A stretch of 64,000 bases of DNA. Source: an uncultured Planctomycetota bacterium. GTDB lineage: Bacteria > Planctomycetota > Phycisphaerae > Phycisphaerales > UBA5793. Numbering within the stretch: the stretch's first letter is position 1; the number at the start of each line of letters is the position of its first letter. Below the pieces are notes generated by a model that had not been told where the DNA came from, ran no database searches, and was given only the letters and a program-made list of their open reading frames with translations. Shown one piece after another: positions 24,701 through 32,415 of this stretch. The stretch covers positions 1 through 64,000 of the forward strand of contig CAADHA010000169.1 in the NCBI GenBank assembly GCA_900696685.1, read 5' to 3'. The translations under genes were made by a program, and so were the position numbers.

Positions 24701-26016
24701 TCGAGCAGCACCTGAAGCTGGCAGAGTTCCCGCGTCGAAAGTCGACCAAACTGGTGCGCGAAGTGTTCGGGGTAGAGCCGCTGGCAACCAATGACATCGA
24801 GATCGCGCTGGTTGAGAACGGCACGGAATACGCGCCCACAAGCGAGGATGCCAACGCCGCGTTCAGGCGCGCCCTTCCGTACCTTTACGCCATTCGACTA
24901 GGAAAGAAGCTCGACGATGACAATCGGGAGCGCAACCTGTTGCACCAAGCGGAACTCCGGCTATGCACTCGGATGCGGGCGGAGGCCAAGCTCCCGAGCG
25001 GGGAGACGCAGACTATCGAGATGGACAGCCAAGGGGACCGTTTGCTTCTCGATCGGACGCTCTACATGATCGATGACTTTGATCGTGGGGCGCCGTCGCT
25101 CGTGCGGTTCTGGCAAGGCGTGGCTGCTTTGGTTGCGGAGCTGTTGGGAACGGATGTCGCTGCGGAGGCGGCCAACGTTTTTCGGTGCCGGACTGTGGCA
25201 GAGATGGAGGACGTTGTCCGAGGGCTTGTGGACGACGATGCCGAGGGGAAGCTCGTGCAGGCGCACGAGCGGTTCCACCTAGAGGCGGACGAAGAACCAA
25301 CGACGCCGCGACCGTTGCTCCCGCCCGACGAGGAACCCAAGGACGGATCGGAGTCGTCCGGCGGCGATGCGGACGAGCCGCTGGCCCCGGGGTCTGACGA
25401 CGAGTTGGGGGGGGAACCTGCGGCGGGCGCTGGCAACGTTACCTTCCAGCCGGTGCAACCGCCGAAGCGAAGGACGGGCACGCGCCGAAAGCTCGTGATC
25501 ACTACCAGACCGGGCTCCGGTGTGGCGCACCGGCGCGGGCCGCTCGCGACGGAGGTCGTGACGTTCCGAGTGGTCGAGGCCTACGAACGACTGGAGGGGC
25601 GTTACCCGATCCGCGTCAGCCACCTCCACGGCGCGGAGGCGTTCGGTTGTGACATTATCAGCGTCGGGCTGGCAGAGGTGTACGAAGCTGTGCTGGCCGC
25701 GCGGGAGGTACAAGAGGCTCGTATTGCCCGGTACATCGAAGTCAAGGGGCGGAGCAGCCGCAGCGGCGAGATCGAGCTCACCGATAACGAGTATCGAAAG
25801 GCTGAGTCGGCGCGGGAGCGGTACTTCTTGTACCGCGTGTTCCGCGATCCCGACGACTCGGCTCGCTTCGAGGTGGCGATCCTCGGCGACCCGGTGCATT
25901 CCGATGCGGTCAGGCAGGTCACGCGGTTCGATCTATCTGACGGTTCCGGCGCAACGTGGTACGCGATGATCGACGTTCCCGAAGACGAGAATGGGCCGTC
26001 GGCCGAACCGCAGTAG
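21772..26016 (+). CDS. Sacsin/HSP90-type ATPase fused to DUF3883 nuclease-like domain
   Basis: 1,414 residues. The N-terminal domain is a GHKL ATPase of the sacsin type: the N-box ELLQNADDA (Asn75), a NSGSAF G1 segment and the lid GCKGLGFKS at 131-139. A long middle region (about 250-1,180) without clear known domains follows, then an acidic Pro/Glu linker (about 1,180-1,235). The C-terminal domain matches DUF3883: GCDIIS (Asp1294) and IEVKG (Glu1323, Lys1325), the layout of a PD-(D/E)xK nuclease core. It lies opposite to phage genes, between DUF1580 and integrase, a common cargo site. An ATP-gated nuclease acting in phage defence is inferred. GTG at 21,772 has GAGGAG upstream; a TTG 15 bases earlier overlaps it. 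Confidence 0.75.
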   Translation: MTHQASTTGLNAPSTPESGRAFASAEAAERAVARIMSDQRDLYARQPKELVGHANRELAAIEGYRGRQLLELLQNADDAAEHSSGGRLLVELLDDCVVVANSGSAFSASGLESLVISDCSPKQLDRNKYIGCKGLGFKSVLTWSECPLLSSGHLSVAFDRSKALLQINELVATFPAVRSIVDDFTRAVGYPPVPIMRFPFVPPAADLAHRYRDHGFDTVLVLRLPDDTRRDAVRRDVLNQLDGLQTEALLFCRSLTEIEMRGTAPRRWEILREEVSRTTTRLIVQSSGGDSLWTLHRREGRLAPSEHSRQRRARDYETAIAVPDKTEPAADRCLCVFFPTKDALPLPMVLHATLEVSDDRNRIHDTEGNRQVLGALATQLADVVAAEATRAQPRRALKLLDGLDQVDPELKRLGFLERAVVELKERHIFPRIDGHLGPAAKAYRTPHDSWHPLLTPKHFPDVLSVRTDEKLTGVLNLFEIGWFGQPELLRRLRSQLEEMEPLPAGELVGRLLATERLGKLPLGAFILTARGTFVAPDEQCFFTPGVNPYPVPAWVQEIQFVHPEFQRGLQSAAGASSIRALSGQLEAREARVDEYRLDTVVRALVSRARQADEHAQAGRVQELLKWLFNTTNGQPGILSGVTVPIVDRNGHVIAPGDCYLGPEYPGGDMLHRLYSGIEGVRFSGSPNQVGLEDADIRRVAEFLVALGVHDRPRTVPLSHPESERLALRALEQHDYPGVVRGEECVDLVAALCLCKELRVEGATVPHHFGRLLLEADPTGLVAYLLTDGQHFLASDIIEDAYFVARKSREQKMWVDRGIRIPNPVMLALRSTNWVPTVDGTRCKPGQVILSGVAGRLLRGLYSQHAIDINDPVIRRSGGRRAVNGLLTRLGAISSLEAVDADSLYELLSRLPQDDPDGQHAPGVYRTLIEAGVMTEDSLSRRQFFKIGRVWSRVRGESKYLPVSEVRYNANVMVPRVIEQHLKLAEFPRRKSTKLVREVFGVEPLATNDIEIALVENGTEYAPTSEDANAAFRRALPYLYAIRLGKKLDDDNRERNLLHQAELRLCTRMRAEAKLPSGETQTIEMDSQGDRLLLDRTLYMIDDFDRGAPSLVRFWQGVAALVAELLGTDVAAEAANVFRCRTVAEMEDVVRGLVDDDAEGKLVQAHERFHLEADEEPTTPRPLLPPDEEPKDGSESSGGDADEPLAPGSDDELGGEPAAGAGNVTFQPVQPPKRRTGTRRKLVITTRPGSGVAHRRGPLATEVVTFRVVEAYERLEGRYPIRVSHLHGAEAFGCDIISVGLAEVYEAVLAAREVQEARIARYIEVKGRSSRSGEIELTDNEYRKAESARERYFLYRVFRDPDDSARFEVAILGDPVHSDAVRQVTRFDLSDGSGATWYAMIDVPEDENGPSAEPQ

Positions 26017-26043
26017 GCGACGCCGCCGTTCGACCCTCCCGAG

Positions 26044-27381
26044 CTATCCGACGCGTCGCATGATTTCGGCCACCTTTGACTGGTCCCGTTCGGCGTAGAC
26101 GGCGTCCGTGACTCGGGCGCTGGCGTGCCCGAGGACGAGGGCAGACGCTTCGAGACCGTGTTCGCGGCGGTACAGAGTCGCGGCCGTGTGGCGGAGTTGG
26201 TATGGGAACCACCGGTGTTCCTTCCGCCATGCGTCGAGAGCATCCTTCAGTTCGTCCGTTACCAACCGATTCCGCCACTCCTCGCGGATCTCGTCGTCTC
26301 GCTTCGCGAGCGGCGGGGGAGGCGGGAACGCCACATCGCAGGCGTACTGCACTGCGCGGTAGTATGCCCGCGCGTCGTAGCGCTCTCCAGCTGCTTTCTT
26401 CGGCTCGGCTCTGCGGTTAGTGCCGGCACGGTTGCCGCATGAGAGTGGTGTCTTCCTCGCTGCGGCCCGGGCCGCACGGCGCTCCACATCTGCCTCGGCG
26501 GGGCTGAAGAGATATGCCTCCGGCGCTCGTTTCATGAACGGCGCTAGCACGGCCTGCGCCTTCGGGCCAAGGAAGAGCACGCGGTCGTGGCCCATGTACT
26601 GCGTCTTGTGGCGCTCCAGCCTCGCCACCCACACGCCGTCTGCGGCCGTGGCATCGATGTCGCATGGCCGCAGGCTCAGCACCTCGTCGGGTCGCGCGCC
26701 GGTGAGCAGTTGGAGCCGCACAGCAGCCGCGACAGGGCTGGCCATGAACGGCAGCGTCTGCTCGACCACCTCCACCGGTACTGGTTTCACGACGCGGCCG
26801 ACGCGAGCCGCGCAGCGGCCGGGTTTGAGCGGATCAACCGACAACAGTTCCACGCGCACTCTCGCCGTGACGAGTTCCTGCGATGCGGCCCACTTGAAGA
26901 GTCGACACAGCCGACGCACTTGGGCGTTCGCATACGTGATGCCCCATGCGCGCCGCCCGTGCTCTTCGTCATCGCGGACCATCTGGTCGCGCAGACGCTG
27001 CAGGCGTTTCGGGCCGAATGCCGCCGCCGGCGTCGAGCCGTACGACCGTCGCAGAAGCCGGATCAGAGATCTGTGATGGTCCTGCTCGCGCTTGTTCAGA
27101 TGGGTGCCGCGCGTGCGCCAGAAGCGGGCGCACAATTCAGAGATGGTGATGCCATCGCCCTCGCCCTCGCCGCCGGCGGGTGGCTTCTCGAAGTTGGCCT
27201 CGAAGAGCCGCCTTCCGTTGGCTTCCCATTCCGCGATGACGCGGTGGTACAACTCGCGGCTTTCGGGCGATCCTGGCTCACCGAGCCAGTAATCCCGTCG
27301 CTGCTTGGTGACGGCGTCGGTGAGAGTGACGATGGCCTGGTTGCGGTCGTGACGCTTGCGATAGCCCGGGGTCTTGGGCAC
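26044..27381 (-). CDS. int: Prophage tyrosine integrase
   Basis: 445 residues. A tyrosine recombinase: an N-terminal arm/core-binding region (ISELCARFWRTRG...), the first catalytic Arg in TGARPDEVLSLRP, the HxxR-type segment YQLRHTAATLYRREHG, LGHASARVTDAVYAE with the conserved His and the nucleophilic Tyr. The catalytic domain carries a long Lys/Arg/Pro-rich insert (about 290-375) not usual in the family. GTG at 27,381 was chosen for its GGGAGG site. The gene lies beside the 3' end of tRNA-Asp and is convergent with the ATPase-nuclease gene, 27 bases apart. Confidence 0.9.
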   Translation of the reverse strand: MPKTPGYRKRHDRNQAIVTLTDAVTKQRRDYWLGEPGSPESRELYHRVIAEWEANGRRLFEANFEKPPAGGEGEGDGITISELCARFWRTRGTHLNKREQDHHRSLIRLLRRSYGSTPAAAFGPKRLQRLRDQMVRDDEEHGRRAWGITYANAQVRRLCRLFKWAASQELVTARVRVELLSVDPLKPGRCAARVGRVVKPVPVEVVEQTLPFMASPVAAAVRLQLLTGARPDEVLSLRPCDIDATAADGVWVARLERHKTQYMGHDRVLFLGPKAQAVLAPFMKRAPEAYLFSPAEADVERRAARAAARKTPLSCGNRAGTNRRAEPKKAAGERYDARAYYRAVQYACDVAFPPPPPLAKRDDEIREEWRNRLVTDELKDALDAWRKEHRWFPYQLRHTAATLYRREHGLEASALVLGHASARVTDAVYAERDQSKVAEIMRRVG

Positions 27382-27402
27382 GGGGCACCTCCCGAAACTC
27401 CA

Positions 27403-27422
27403 GCGCGGTGCGCGCACCGCGC
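27403..27422. promoter_or_regulatory. 20-base perfect palindrome upstream of integrase
   Basis: GCGCGGTGCGCGCACCGCGC reads identically on both strands and lies 22 bases before the integrase start. It probably binds a regulator of integrase expression or acts as an attP arm site. It is GC-rich, so some chance of coincidence remains. Confidence 0.4.
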
Positions 27423-27461
27423 GGAAATCGTCTCGAGCTGCGCCCCCGACCGTCGGGAGGT

Positions 27462-27478
27462 ATCCGTAACCTACGGAT
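27462..27478. promoter_or_regulatory. Inverted repeat next to attachment site
   Basis: ATCCGTA, a three-base ACC spacer and TACGGAT form a perfect seven-base inverted repeat, 20 bases from the tRNA-Asp 3' end. Its place between integrase and the tRNA fits an integrase or excisionase arm-binding site. Confidence 0.4.
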
Positions 27479-27497
27479 TCAGCAAGGTTTTCAGAAA

Positions 27498-27571
<74 letters not shown>

Positions 27572-27800
27572 GAGGTCGGGGTGCGGCGGGTTTGGCACGA
27601 AGGGTCGGGTCTGATGGCTCCCGGTCGGGGCTTGACTCCCTCCCGGTTTCGACCCGGAATCCCGACGGCCTTTCCCGGCCGCGAAATGCCGCAAAATGTA
27701 CCGCACCTGCCCTTCCAGTCAAGACAGCCGACTGACTGAGTTGTCGCCCTCAGCGGCGCCGGCTTCTGCAGAATGCGCCGAACTATCACCCATCGACAAG

Positions 27801-27873
<73 letters not shown>

Positions 27874-27910
27874 GGGCTGCGGCCGGTTGCCTGAACCAGC
27901 CGCAATATGA

Positions 27911-27938
27911 AGGTTAGGCAAGCGGCGCGGAGCGTCAA
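27911..27938 (-). promoter_or_regulatory. Possible sigma-70 promoter for the tRNA genes
   Basis: On the minus strand, TTGACG and TAACCT are spaced by 16 bases and would start transcription about 30 bases before tRNA-Ala. The -10 matches consensus at only three positions, so this is a weak prediction. Nearby TTGCCTGAACC and GGTTAGGCAA could form a hairpin. Confidence 0.3.
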
Positions 27939-27989
27939 CAGTGGGTCGCGGACCACGACCTGGGGCGCTGGGGACGCGTGCGATGGTGT

Positions 27990-28727
27990 TCAGACCTGCC
28001 GCGCCAGCGACTGAATGACCAGCCCGGCTCCGAGGAGCGCGGCCGTCTCCACACGCAGGATGTGCGGGCCAAGGCTCAGCCGTGTCGCGGCGCCGGCGTC
28101 GATGAGCGCATGCTCTTCATCGCTGAACCCGCCTTCAGGCCCGACAAGCAGAAGAACCGGCCGCTGTGTATCCGTCCTGGCAAGCGCTTCGCCGCACGGC
28201 CGGCCCTGGGCGTCGGCGAGGACCAGCAGCGGCCGATCAGGCCGCGTCAGGCATGCCTCCAAGGGAACCGGTTCGTCGATCTCCATGAGCCATGCGCGGC
28301 CGCATTGCCGGGCGGACTCGACGGCGGTGATGGTGCGCCACTTGTCGATTCGAGTCTCGCGCGGCTCGACGATGCTGCGCGCCGTGATGAGCGGCAGGAA
28401 CCGGCTGACGCCGACCTGGCTCAACTGGTCGATCATTGCCTCCGCGCGCGATCCCTTCGGAGGCGGGCAGGCGATGATGACCTCCGGGCGCGGCCGGGGC
28501 GCGATCGAAGAAGCGATGACCTGCGCACTGATCGACCGCCGTGAAACAGAGAGGATGTGCGCGACAGCGGCGAATCCCCGCCCGCTGAAGATCTCGACCC
28601 GTTCACCGGCGCGGAGGCGCTTGATCGCTGCCGCGTAGCGTGCCTCTTCTGCGGTGATTTCCGCGGTTGCGCCGGGCGCGAGAAGTGCGGAATCGATCTC
28701 GGGCTGATAGACTCGGTGAAGGGCCAT
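27990..28727 (-). CDS. rsmE: 16S rRNA m3U1498 methyltransferase RsmE
   Basis: 245 residues, the usual RsmE size. It begins with the PUA-like domain (HRVYQP, ALLAPGATAEITAEEARYAA, IKRLRAGERVEIFSGRG) followed by the SPOUT trefoil-knot methyltransferase: PPPKGSRAEAMIDQLSQVGV, ARSIVEPRETRIDKW, ESARQCGR, LLLVGPEGGFSDEE and SLGPHILRVETAALLG, all characteristic. It methylates U1498 of 16S rRNA using AdoMet. ATG at 28,727 was chosen because it gives the standard N-terminus. It overlaps no neighbour and is transcribed towards the tRNA genes. Confidence 0.95.
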   Translation of the reverse strand: MALHRVYQPEIDSALLAPGATAEITAEEARYAAAIKRLRAGERVEIFSGRGFAAVAHILSVSRRSISAQVIASSIAPRPRPEVIIACPPPKGSRAEAMIDQLSQVGVSRFLPLITARSIVEPRETRIDKWRTITAVESARQCGRAWLMEIDEPVPLEACLTRPDRPLLVLADAQGRPCGEALARTDTQRPVLLLVGPEGGFSDEEHALIDAGAATRLSLGPHILRVETAALLGAGLVIQSLARQV

Positions 28728-29004
28728 GCAATCCTGCCGGCGCCCCGGCCAGAACAGGGCGGCAGGGCGAGAGAGGGGTGGCGGCCGACCTTGAGTCGGC
28801 GTCGGGGAATGACGATCATAACGAGTGTACCGCGCCCGGCCGGGCGCGGAGTTCTGCGGACGCCGGAGTGGTCGATCGACCGGGGCGGGGAGCATGGGTC
28901 AGACGTCGCGCCCAGTGACGGCCAGGACGCGTGAGAAACAGGAGCCGAAGAAGGCGACTGTCGGCGGGACGCACGCTTCGCCGGCGGCTTGCGAGGAAGT
29001 TTCG

Positions 29005-30078
29005 ATGCAGCCCAGGAAACCCAACAAGCCGCCAGCCGCGACCAGGCAGGATGTTGCGTCGGATCCGTCTGCCGCCGCTTCACCTCCAGATCAGGCCGGC
29101 GGGAGTACGGGCCAGAACATCGAAGGACAGGTTGAGGCGCTGCTCGATCAGGCACAGGCGCACGTGCAGGCGATATCGCAACTGTCGGCAGAGGTTTCAC
29201 CCGACGAGGCGGTTGCGCCGCCCGTGAACGAGGCGTCCAGCGAGGCGACCGTCGGGGCGGCGACGGAGGAGCCCATCGACCCGGTGGCCCTCCAGAAGCA
29301 GGTGGACGCGATTCTCGAGGAGGCGGGTCATTTCGTGGATGAACCGGCGGGCGAGGCGGACGAGGACGACGCGGCCGCGTCGCCGCTCGGCGCGGGAGCG
29401 CCGGTCACGGCGACAGCGACGGTCGCCACACCGGCGGCGTCTGCGCTTCAGGATCCGGCGCGCGCCGTCGGGCCGGCGCAGACGGACGATGAGGTCGGGC
29501 GCAGCGGCGTTGACACGACGCCCGTCGATCTTGCCGCGGTGGATGCGGTGATAGCCGACGCGGCCCTGAAGGCGCTGGAGGAGGACGTCGAGCCGGCCGA
29601 CGAGGCGACTCCTTCAGTGGGCGCAATGCCCGCTCCTCGAACGGGCGCGGGCGTCGGGCCGACCGTCGCGGCGAGTGCGGCGGCTTCATCCGGAGTGCCT
29701 GCCGTGTCGCGCAAGCCAGTTGTGAAGGGCGGCGACGCGTCGATGAGGCGCGGCAAGAAGAAGCGAGTCGCGCCTGATTCCGATCTCGACGGCGACTTTG
29801 CTCGCCCGTCGCCCGAGCCGGAGCCTTCGGCCGAGGAATCGGCAGTGCCGACCGAGCCGGCGCCGATGCCGGAACCCGGGGGAAACGTTGCGTCGTCGTC
29901 GCCTCGCGCGCCGATCGTGCAGCGGCTGGGGCGCTTCGCGCTGACGGGTCTGGCGGCGCTGAACGCGCCGTGGCACACGTGGCCGTTGCTCACTCGCTAT
30001 GCGGTGCTCGCGCTGACGCTGGGCAACGTCCTGCTGGCGGCGATTGCATTCACAGTCGTGCTGTCGCGGCTGATCTGA
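29005..30078 (+). CDS. Tail-anchored low-complexity membrane protein
   Basis: 357 residues, mostly Ala/Pro/Glu/Thr-rich and probably disordered, with short helical repeats (VEALLDQAQAHVQAISQL and VDAILEEAGHFVDE) and a single C-terminal transmembrane segment (YAVLALTLGNVLLAAIAFTV). It looks like a C-terminally anchored cytoplasmic protein. GAGGAAG precedes the chosen ATG. No family is recognised. It lies upstream of rnpA on the same strand, in the place where cell-envelope or chromosome-linked genes often sit. Confidence 0.55.
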   Translation: MQPRKPNKPPAATRQDVASDPSAAASPPDQAGGSTGQNIEGQVEALLDQAQAHVQAISQLSAEVSPDEAVAPPVNEASSEATVGAATEEPIDPVALQKQVDAILEEAGHFVDEPAGEADEDDAAASPLGAGAPVTATATVATPAASALQDPARAVGPAQTDDEVGRSGVDTTPVDLAAVDAVIADAALKALEEDVEPADEATPSVGAMPAPRTGAGVGPTVAASAAASSGVPAVSRKPVVKGGDASMRRGKKKRVAPDSDLDGDFARPSPEPEPSAEESAVPTEPAPMPEPGGNVASSSPRAPIVQRLGRFALTGLAALNAPWHTWPLLTRYAVLALTLGNVLLAAIAFTVVLSRLI

Positions 30079-30219
30079 GGACGCCTTGGCGCGCCGGGCC
30101 GCCCGGGGCTTCGCGGCTCGTGCCGCGAGTCGCGGGACATGCCCGGCTCATGCGCACGCTGCGCCCCTCCAGCGCTGCGGTCTTACACTTGGACCTCTCC
30201 CCTGGACCCGAGGCCCGGC

Positions 30220-30606
30220 ATGACTGAGCCGCCGCGACGGTACACTCTCGGGCGCAGCCGCCGGCTCACGCACGCGCGCGAGTTCTCGGCCGTGTACAAC
30301 GCGCGCTGCCGCAAGGCGGCCGGGCCGCTGGTCATTCACGGCCGGCCGAACGGCCTCGACCACCCGCGCCTGGGCCTGAGCGTGGGCCGAAGGGTCGGCA
30401 CGGCGGTGAAGCGCAACCGCATCAAGCGCCTGGTGCGCGAGGCCTTCCGCCGCCTTCAACATGACTTTCCGCGCGGCTACGATGTAATCGTCGTCGTTCG
30501 GCCGCACGAGGTTCTCAACCTCGCGGCGTATCAGGACCTGATTCACAAGACTCTCCGCCAGGTTCACAGGGAATGGGACAGGCGCGGCACATCCACGGAA
30601 ACCTGA
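30220..30606 (+). CDS. rnpA: Ribonuclease P protein component
   Basis: 128 residues. The RnpA signature is clear: YTLGRSRRLTHAREFSAVYNAR at the N-terminus, LGLSVGRRVGTAVKRNRIKR with the RNR motif near 60-75, and YDVIVVVRPH. It binds the RNase P RNA and helps mature tRNA 5' ends. The next gene, yidD, overlaps it by 34 bases, the usual bacterial pairing. rpmH, normally upstream, is not present in the adjacent 140 bases. Confidence 0.95.
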   Translation: MTEPPRRYTLGRSRRLTHAREFSAVYNARCRKAAGPLVIHGRPNGLDHPRLGLSVGRRVGTAVKRNRIKRLVREAFRRLQHDFPRGYDVIVVVRPHEVLNLAAYQDLIHKTLRQVHREWDRRGTSTET

Positions 30607-30887
30607 CCAGCAGGCGCGGGTTCTACGGCGCTGCTTCGCCCGCCGCGCGTCCATTCATCGCCCTGGTGCGACTCTACCAGATCGTGCTCGGCCCGCTGGT
30701 CGGCGGGCATTGCCGCTTTCGACCGACCTGCTCGCACTACGCCATCGAGGCGCTCGCGCGGTTCGGCGCGTGGCGCGGGACCTGGCTGACCATGCGCCGC
30801 CTTCTCTGCTGCCATCCGTGGGGCGGCAGCGGGCACGACCCGGTTCCCGGAGAAAACAAAAGGGACAGGTACATTTTATCTCCTTGA
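30573..30887 (+). CDS. yidD: Membrane protein insertion efficiency factor YidD
   Basis: 104 residues. The YidD core is present: LVRLYQIVLGPLVGGHCRF, PTCSHYAIEAL and CCHPWGGSGHDPVP. It is a small cytoplasmic-face factor that assists YidC. The start overlaps rnpA. The final residues (ENKRDRYILSP) are encoded by the left arm of an inserted hairpin repeat, so the native C-terminus seems to have been replaced by repeat sequence. Confidence 0.9.
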   Translation: MGQARHIHGNLTSRRGFYGAASPAARPFIALVRLYQIVLGPLVGGHCRFRPTCSHYAIEALARFGAWRGTWLTMRRLLCCHPWGGSGHDPVPGENKRDRYILSP

Positions 30888-30946
30888 ATATCAATATCTT
30901 ACACGCGATCATGGTTGGAAAATAAACGTACCTGTCCCTTTTGTTT
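30854..30946. repeat. Hairpin repeat with GGGACAGGTAC arms, copy 1
   Basis: An inverted-repeat element: the left arm contains ACAAAAGGGACAGGTAC and the right arm is its reverse complement, enclosing about 50 bases of AT-rich sequence that differs sharply from the GC-rich surroundings. A second copy with the same arms lies at 46,060-46,135. It resembles the REP/RAYT-type palindromes mobilised by IS200-like transposases, but no transposase is encoded here. It overlaps the end of yidD and sits 12 bases before the next gene. Confidence 0.75.
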
Positions 30947-30957
30947 GGGGCGATTTG

Positions 30958-32394
30958 ATGCCGACTCTCTCAGCCGCCGTGTCGCCCGTCGATACCGAGG
31001 CAGCCGCACCCGTCGCCGACTCGAGGCGCATCGATTCGCTCGACGTGCTTCGCGGTTTCGCGGTGCTGGGCATTCTGATCATGAACATCAATTCCTTCGG
31101 CCTGCCGATGGCGGCGTACATGAACCCGACGGTTGCAGGCGGGTTCGAGGGGGCGAACTACTGGGTCTGGGTGATCGGCCACCTCCTTGCCGATCTCAAA
31201 TTCATGAGCATCTTCTCGATGCTCTTCGGGGCCGGCGTCGTGCTTTTCACCAGCCGCATTGAAGCGCAGGGTCGAAGCGCGCTGGGCCTGCACTATCGCC
31301 GCATGGGGTGGCTGCTGCTCATCGGCCTCCTGCACGGATACCTCCTGTGGCTCGGCGACATCCTCTTCATGTATGCCCTGAGCGGGATGGTGCTCTACTG
31401 GGTGCGGCGCCGGCGGCCGGGGGCGCTTGCCGCGCTGGCGCTGACCTCGCTGCTGGTGACAACGGGCATCACCGCGCTCTCCGGCTGGTGGTTCTCGACA
31501 CTGCAGGACGCCCTGGATGAGTATGACCGAAAGGCGCTGGTGCATGCCGTGGAGGAGGCAGACCATTCAGGCGAGGCGGGCATCGAGCACGCGGGGGAAA
31601 GTTCGCTCACGGGCGAAACAGCCGACGAGCAGACGACGCAGTTGCTGAAGGGGGTGACCGTCGCTCAGGCGCGCGAAGCGATCGAGGAGATGCGCAAGGG
31701 CTACGACCCTCCGCCGGAGATACTTGAGAAAGAGATCGCGGCGATGACCGGCTCCTATTCCGACGAGATCGTGTACCGCGCTCCGAGCGTGGTGTTCATG
31801 CAGACGTTTCTTGTGGTGATCTACGGCTGGCGCGTGCTTGCGATGATGCTCCTGGGGATGGCGCTGTTCAAGTGGAGCGTGCTGAGCGCCGCGCGATCGA
31901 CGGCGTCGTATGCCACGATGGCGGCCGTCGGGTTCGGCCTCGGCATGCCGCTCGTCTGGCTGGGCTTGCAGGCTGACCTCGCCGTCGATTTCCACGTGGT
32001 GCAGGCGAAGTTTTTCAACTCTCACTACAACTACTTCGGCAGCATCTTCGTGGCCATGGGGTGGATCGGCGTCATCATGCTCCTGTGCCGCACCGCCGCC
32101 ACCGGGTGGCTGACGTCCTCCCTCGCCGCGGTCGGGCGCATGGCCTTCACCAACTACCTCATGCACACGATCATCTGCACGACAATCTTCAACGGCCGCA
32201 GCGGGCTGGGACTGGCGAAGTTCGGCGAGTTCGACCGCGTGCAACTGCTCGCGATCGTCGCGGCGATCTTCCTCTTCCAGATCATCGTCTCGCCGATCTG
32301 GCTGAGACACTTCCGCTTCGGTCCCTTCGAGTGGCTCTGGCGCTCGCTGACCTATTGGCGCTTCCAGCCGATGCGGCGGCTCGCGCCGGCATAG
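30958..32394 (+). CDS. DUF418 family membrane protein
   Basis: 478 residues with about nine transmembrane segments. The N-terminus (RIDSLDVLRGFAVLGILIMN) and C-terminal part (GRMAFTNYLMHTIICT, SPIWLRHFRFGPFEWLWRSLTYW) are typical of DUF418, a family related to acyltransferase-like integral membrane proteins of unknown function. A charged insert of about 80 residues (185-265; EEADHSGEAGIEHAGESSL and so on) between membrane segments is unusual. ATG at 30,958 follows TTG at 30,955; no strong ribosome site is visible. Confidence 0.85.
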   Translation: MPTLSAAVSPVDTEAAAPVADSRRIDSLDVLRGFAVLGILIMNINSFGLPMAAYMNPTVAGGFEGANYWVWVIGHLLADLKFMSIFSMLFGAGVVLFTSRIEAQGRSALGLHYRRMGWLLLIGLLHGYLLWLGDILFMYALSGMVLYWVRRRRPGALAALALTSLLVTTGITALSGWWFSTLQDALDEYDRKALVHAVEEADHSGEAGIEHAGESSLTGETADEQTTQLLKGVTVAQAREAIEEMRKGYDPPPEILEKEIAAMTGSYSDEIVYRAPSVVFMQTFLVVIYGWRVLAMMLLGMALFKWSVLSAARSTASYATMAAVGFGLGMPLVWLGLQADLAVDFHVVQAKFFNSHYNYFGSIFVAMGWIGVIMLLCRTAATGWLTSSLAAVGRMAFTNYLMHTIICTTIFNGRSGLGLAKFGEFDRVQLLAIVAAIFLFQIIVSPIWLRHFRFGPFEWLWRSLTYWRFQPMRRLAPA

Positions 32395-32415
32395 GGCGCC
32401 ACCCCGCGCCCGCCA

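Noticed and set aside
27574-27800. Possible third tRNA between tRNA-Asp and tRNA-Ala
   Set aside because: A TTTCGACCCGG-like stretch looks like a T-arm, but no acceptor or anticodon stem can be formed around it.
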